The notes beneath the pieces are model-generated. The model had not been told where the DNA came from. It made no database searches and saw nothing but the letters and a program-made list of their open reading frames with translations. Positions 7,198-10,789 of a stretch of DNA of 10,789 bases are shown here, one piece after another. Position 1 is the stretch's first letter. Each line of letters opens with the position of its first letter. Origin of the DNA: Promethearchaeota archaeon (GTDB lineage Archaea; Asgardarchaeota; Lokiarchaeia; Sigynarchaeales; SOKP01). Location: contig WJKD01000724.1 in the NCBI GenBank assembly GCA_014729315.1, positions 1-10,789 of the forward strand, written 5' to 3'. Both the position numbers and the translations under genes were made by a program.

Positions 7198-10100
7198 TTG
7201 GAAACTAAAAATGGGAATATATTACCTATAGAATTTAATTGTTCCGTTATAAAGAATGGTGAAGGATTAAACAAAGGTACTATTTTAACCTTTAGAGATA
7301 TCTCTCAAAAAATTGAATGGGAAGAGCGCTTACGAGAATCCGAGGAAAAGTATAGATTGATCGCCGAAGATGCAGGGGATTTGATCTCGGTGTATAATTC
7401 GGAAGCAAAATTAATATATTTTAATAAAAAAGCACACGAAAAGGCACTAGGATATGACGCAGAGCAATTAAATAAATTTAAGTTTCGAATTCAAATTACA
7501 CATGAAGCTGATCGTCGTGATCAAGCTAAACAATTTCTAAAAATCCTAAAGACTGGACAAGCTCAACATCAATTTCGACTTAAACATAAAGATGGACATT
7601 ACGTTTGGTTTGATTCAGTAGGGCGTGTTTTTGCAGATAGATTTGGAAGAAAGAACATTTTATTCATCTCAAGAGATATAAGCGAGCGAAAGTTGATGGA
7701 ACAAGAGCTACGTAAATCCGAAGAGAAGTTCAAGGGGCTCTACGATTCGTTAAAGGACGGTATTGGGTTAACTGATCTTGAGGGTAATATTATCGATTGT
7801 AATCAAGCTTTTTTAGATATGCTCGGTTATACTAAAAACGAGATCTTAAATTTAAGCTTTAACGATATCACCCCTAAAAAATGGCACGATAAAGAAAGAT
7901 CGATACTGGAAAATCAAGTAAATGTTAGGGGGTATTCTGACGAATACGAGAAGGAATACATCAAAAATGATGGAACTGTCATTCCTATAAACATAAAAAC
8001 CTGGCTTATTAAAGAAAATAATGAAAATCCAATTGGTTATTGGGCAATAATTAGAGATATAAGCTATAAAAAAGCCGCGCTACAACAATTAAAAGAATCT
8101 GAAGAAAGGTTTAGAACTCTTTACGAAAATATCGTAGGTGGGACATTAATTATAGGAAAAGACTATAAGATAAAGGACGTTAATCAATACACTTGCGACG
8201 TAACTGGGTATTTAAAAGAAGAACTCGTAGGACAGTTATGCGATATAATATGTCCAAGAGGTTCGTCTTCCCACGACTGTCCGATATGGGAGATAGGTAA
8301 AAAAGAATTCCGAGGGATGGACACTCAGATAAAATGTAAGGCCGAAGAGCGTATTTCGATATTAAAAAACGCAAGGAAAATTAAACTGGATGGAGAAACT
8401 TATATATTTGAAACATTTCAGGACATTCACGATCGCAAGATTGCGGAACAAAAAGTAAAGGAATCGGAAGAAAAATTTCGTCATTTGTTCGAGAAAGCAC
8501 CCCACGCAATAATTATTCTTGATACTAATGGAATTCTAATCGACTGCAATTCTACGGCTCTAAGCTTTTCGGGTTATTTAAAATCCGAATTAATTGGAAA
8601 AAAAATATTGGAATTGTTGGAACTTTTTAAGATTTCTAAAATGAATATAAAAATTCAAAACGCCTTTAAAAATTCATTGAGGGGGGAGTCGAAAAATAAC
8701 ATCGAAATCCCCATACTAACCAAAGATGGAAGACAAATTTGGATTACTATGAATGGTTCGTTGATCTCAGTTGGAGATCAAGAATATATCCAAACAATCA
8801 TACAAGATATTACTAAAAGAAAGGAAGCCGAACGGCAACTTAAAAAGTCGGAGGAAAAGTATAGAGAACTCGTTCATAACGCTAATAGCATCATTTTAAA
8901 GCTAGATGTTAAGTATACCATAATTTTTATTAACGAATTTGGCGAACGATTTTTTGGATACAGAAGTAACGAGTTGATTGGAAGAAGTGTAGTAGGGACT
9001 CTTTTACCAAAAAAGGAAAGTACCGGGAGAAATCTTGAAAAGATGGTGAAAAAATTGGTTCTCAATCCAGATAATTACGAATATAATGAGAACGAAAATA
9101 TGACAAAACATGGAGAAATAAAGTGGATTTCTTGGACTAATAAGGGTATTTACGACCAATACGGAAAGCTTACTGGCGTACTTTCAGTTGGCACAGACAT
9201 TACAGAACGCAAGGAAGCTGAGCTCGCCTTAATGGAATCGGAAGAGAAATTTCGTTCAATAGCCGAACAATCATTTTTAGGTATCCTTATTATTCAAAAT
9301 GGCTACATTAAATATGTTAACGATGTATTAACCGATTTGTTAGATCTCACAGAAGAAGAGCTATTTAATTTACCCCAATACGAAATTTATAATCTTTTAG
9401 AATATCCCAAAAATTTCGGATTTTCTACAAATAAGAATATTAAGTTATATTTATCCACAAAATTAGATATAAAGACTGGTAAGTCTCTATGGGTGGATCA
9501 GTACGCAAAAAGAATTCAATTCAAAGCTGAGCCTGCAGATCTTATAACAATCTTCGATGTGACCGAAAAGAAAGAAGCGGAAAAGCTCGTAATCGAGGAA
9601 AATAAAAAACTCCTCGAATTAAATCAGATGAAAAATGAATTTATCACTAGAATTTCTCACGAGCTTAAAACGCCATTGAATTCCATTTACGGTGCATCCA
9701 CCTTATTACTGGACCTTTATATTGATAATATAAATGATAAAGCTAAAAGACTTGTTGAAATTATACATAAAGGCGGAGAGCGACTGGATAAATTGATTCT
9801 AAATTTAATCGACGTCTTGAGAATCGAATCCAATAAATTACGCCTTGACAAGAAAGAAGTAAGCCTACTCGATATGGTACAAGACTGTATAAACGATGTG
9901 ATTCATTTTATTGAAGAACGTGATCTATTCATAAATGTGGATGTTCCTTCGGATATCGTGCTGTCCGTGGATAAACATAGGATTAAAGAATTAATACTTA
10001 ATTTGCTCACGAACGCAATAAAAAATACACCGCAAAATGGTCAAATCACCTTAAGCATTCAAGATTATTTTACTTTTGTTGACGTGAAAATTAAAGACTC

Positions 10101-10317
10101 AGGTGTAGGGTTCACGAAGGAAGAAAAAACTCAACTTTTTAAAAGATTCGGAAAAATTGAACGATACGGAAAAGGTATGGATATCGACACTGAAGGAACT
10201 GGTTTAGGACTTTTTATATCCAAAAAAATAGTTGAGCTCCACAATGGGGAGATCTGGGTTGAGTCTGAAGGTAGAAATCGAGGTTCTACTTTTGTGGTGA
10301 GATTACCTAAAAGCTAA
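7198..10317 (+). CDS. Multi-PAS histidine kinase, C-terminal part of the split hybrid gene
   Basis: The frame is open from 7120; the TTG at 7198 is only the first possible start codon and lies inside a PAS domain, and the first ATG is at about 7696, so independent initiation looks poor. Numbered from 6553, the continuous product would be: REC 1-122, PAS1 133-253 (interrupted at 189), PAS2 259-380, PAS3 386-508, PAS4 513-630, PAS5 635-758, PAS6 763-888, PAS7 893-1008, HisKA about 1018-1090, HATPase about 1135-1252. The H box is ISHELKTP with phosphoacceptor His1036; the N box holds Asn1154, G1 is DSGVGF (1182-1187), the F box FKRFGK, and G2 GTGLGL (1215-1220), so the catalytic core is intact. 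PAS4 carries a Cys-x3-Cys-Pro-x8-Cys-Pro motif (Cys563, 567, 576), suggesting metal or redox sensing. Each PAS after the first is preceded by a SEEK(F/Y)R-like coiled linker. No membrane segments are present. The receiver protein on the opposite strand is a possible partner. Confidence 0.85.
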   Translation: METKNGNILPIEFNCSVIKNGEGLNKGTILTFRDISQKIEWEERLRESEEKYRLIAEDAGDLISVYNSEAKLIYFNKKAHEKALGYDAEQLNKFKFRIQITHEADRRDQAKQFLKILKTGQAQHQFRLKHKDGHYVWFDSVGRVFADRFGRKNILFISRDISERKLMEQELRKSEEKFKGLYDSLKDGIGLTDLEGNIIDCNQAFLDMLGYTKNEILNLSFNDITPKKWHDKERSILENQVNVRGYSDEYEKEYIKNDGTVIPINIKTWLIKENNENPIGYWAIIRDISYKKAALQQLKESEERFRTLYENIVGGTLIIGKDYKIKDVNQYTCDVTGYLKEELVGQLCDIICPRGSSSHDCPIWEIGKKEFRGMDTQIKCKAEERISILKNARKIKLDGETYIFETFQDIHDRKIAEQKVKESEEKFRHLFEKAPHAIIILDTNGILIDCNSTALSFSGYLKSELIGKKILELLELFKISKMNIKIQNAFKNSLRGESKNNIEIPILTKDGRQIWITMNGSLISVGDQEYIQTIIQDITKRKEAERQLKKSEEKYRELVHNANSIILKLDVKYTIIFINEFGERFFGYRSNELIGRSVVGTLLPKKESTGRNLEKMVKKLVLNPDNYEYNENENMTKHGEIKWISWTNKGIYDQYGKLTGVLSVGTDITERKEAELALMESEEKFRSIAEQSFLGILIIQNGYIKYVNDVLTDLLDLTEEELFNLPQYEIYNLLEYPKNFGFSTNKNIKLYLSTKLDIKTGKSLWVDQYAKRIQFKAEPADLITIFDVTEKKEAEKLVIEENKKLLELNQMKNEFITRISHELKTPLNSIYGASTLLLDLYIDNINDKAKRLVEIIHKGGERLDKLILNLIDVLRIESNKLRLDKKEVSLLDMVQDCINDVIHFIEERDLFINVDVPSDIVLSVDKHRIKELILNLLTNAIKNTPQNGQITLSIQDYFTFVDVKIKDSGVGFTKEEKTQLFKRFGKIERYGKGMDIDTEGTGLGLFISKKIVELHNGEIWVESEGRNRGSTFVVRLPKS

Positions 10318-10330
10318 ATTATAGAAACAA

Positions 10331-10350
10331 GAAAAAAATTTTTAACTTTT
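10331..10350. terminator. Bidirectional A/T-tract terminator between convergent genes
   Basis: A run of seven A (10332-10338) directly followed by T5 and then T4 lies between the stops of the hybrid kinase and the minus-strand receiver gene. It gives oligo-T on both transcripts, which is the archaeal termination signal. No strong hairpin is seen. Confidence 0.4.
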
Positions 10351-10373
10351 ATCGATTCCAAGCGAAATATGAA

Positions 10374-10789
10374 TTAGCCTTCCAAATATTCAAAAATTAC
10401 GTCGAATTGGTCAAATTTAAATGGTTTTAGAAAATAGTCTTCAGCACCCGTCTCTTCCATCTTTTCAGCAACATCAGATTCTGGAACAGCGGTTATGTAA
10501 AACACCGGAACATCCTCTAAATTTTTATCTTCTTTAATTTTTTGACACAATTCGTAGCCGTTGATATCCGGTAAAATAATGTCAAGTAAGATAATTTTCG
10601 GTATTGATTTCGCTAAAAGATTCAATCCCTTTGCGCCCGTAATGGCTCCATAACTCGTATAACCTTTAGATTCAAAGAACTGACTTAAAACAGCTAAGGT
10701 CGCTGTATCATCGTCAATAATTAGAATATCAAATTCGGATTCAACTGGTTTTCGATCGGTTAGTGATTCGTTAATTATCTCTTCTAAAA
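10374..10789 (-). CDS. Receiver-domain protein (response regulator or hybrid C terminus), 5'-truncated by window edge
   Basis: The minus-strand frame is open from the right edge to its TAG at 10374-10376, giving 137 complete codons. A TTG at 10623-10625 is an internal Leu inside the domain, not the start. Counted from the edge, residues 19-137 are a full CheY-like receiver: FDILIIDDD with the acidic pocket at D25-D27, phosphoacceptor D69 (IILLDIILPD), then a YITA motif with the conserved Thr and LKPF with the conserved Lys. The protein ends right after the domain. Residues 1-18 form a charged helical linker (LEEIINESL...), suggesting that another domain, perhaps a second REC or a kinase core, lies beyond the window. 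It converges on the hybrid kinase, which suggests but does not prove a shared phosphorelay. Confidence 0.85.
   Translation of the reverse strand, partial: LEEIINESLTDRKPVESEFDILIIDDDTATLAVLSQFFESKGYTSYGAITGAKGLNLLAKSIPKIILLDIILPDINGYELCQKIKEDKNLEDVPVFYITAVPESDVAEKMEETGAEDYFLKPFKFDQFDVIFEYLEG

Noticed and set aside
8180..8374. 64-codon minus-strand open frame inside the multi-PAS kinase
   Set aside because: Antisense to PAS4 coding sequence, no domain, no promoter; a chance open frame.
8874..9065. 63-codon minus-strand open frame inside the multi-PAS kinase
   Set aside because: Antisense to PAS6 coding sequence with no domain features; a chance open frame.
10623..10625. TTG as the start of the right-edge receiver protein
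   Set aside because: It lies inside the receiver fold; the preceding codons encode the expected first strand and the DDD acidic pocket.
1..10789. CRISPR array or intact insertion sequence
   Set aside because: No regularly spaced direct repeats and no recognisable transposase; the repeated signals at protein level are PAS linkers and LRRs.

Overview
The window looks like archaeal chromosome, most probably from an Asgard archaeon of the Lokiarchaeia type. The reasons are: low G+C, an archaeal/eukaryal-type elongation factor 2 of about 730 residues, a tRNA-Gly with discriminator A73 and no encoded CCA, TATA-box-like elements about 26-30 bases upstream of expected transcription starts, a long leucine-rich-repeat protein, and large soluble multi-PAS kinases. 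The lineage is inferred from gene content and was not tested by phylogeny.

Left part (1-3462). The 3' part of a chemotaxis-type methylesterase gene (CheB catalytic domain) enters from the left edge. It is followed by a 410-base gap holding a compact, more G+C-rich, hairpin-rich island at about 930-1066. Then comes a complete EF-2 family gene. Its GTPase motifs are intact, but domain IV lacks the diphthamide loop, so it resembles the diverged EF-2 paralogue reported from Asgard archaea rather than canonical EF-2.

Middle (3463-5135). A 10-repeat LRR protein lies convergent to EF-2 on the minus strand. A minus-strand tRNA-Gly(CCC) with its own TATA-like element follows, and then 416 bases of A+T-rich DNA with no gene visible.

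Right part (5136-10789). This is a signalling cluster. A PAS-PAS-HisKA_2-HATPase kinase is followed 31 bases later by a long frame encoding REC, seven PAS domains, HisKA and HATPase. A single in-frame TAA at 7117-7119, inside the first PAS domain, splits that frame into two reading frames in the same phase. A minus-strand receiver-domain protein, running off the right edge, converges on it. No kinase has a membrane segment, so this appears to be a cytoplasmic phosphorelay: the HisKA_2 kinase may phosphorylate the REC domain of the hybrid next to it, and the hybrid's own kinase core may act on the convergent receiver protein.

I see no CRISPR array, no intact mobile element and no clearly undescribed system. 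The strongest leads are the EF-2 paralogue without diphthamide residues, the nonsense-split multi-PAS kinase, the cysteine motif in one of its PAS domains, and the structured island at 930-1066.
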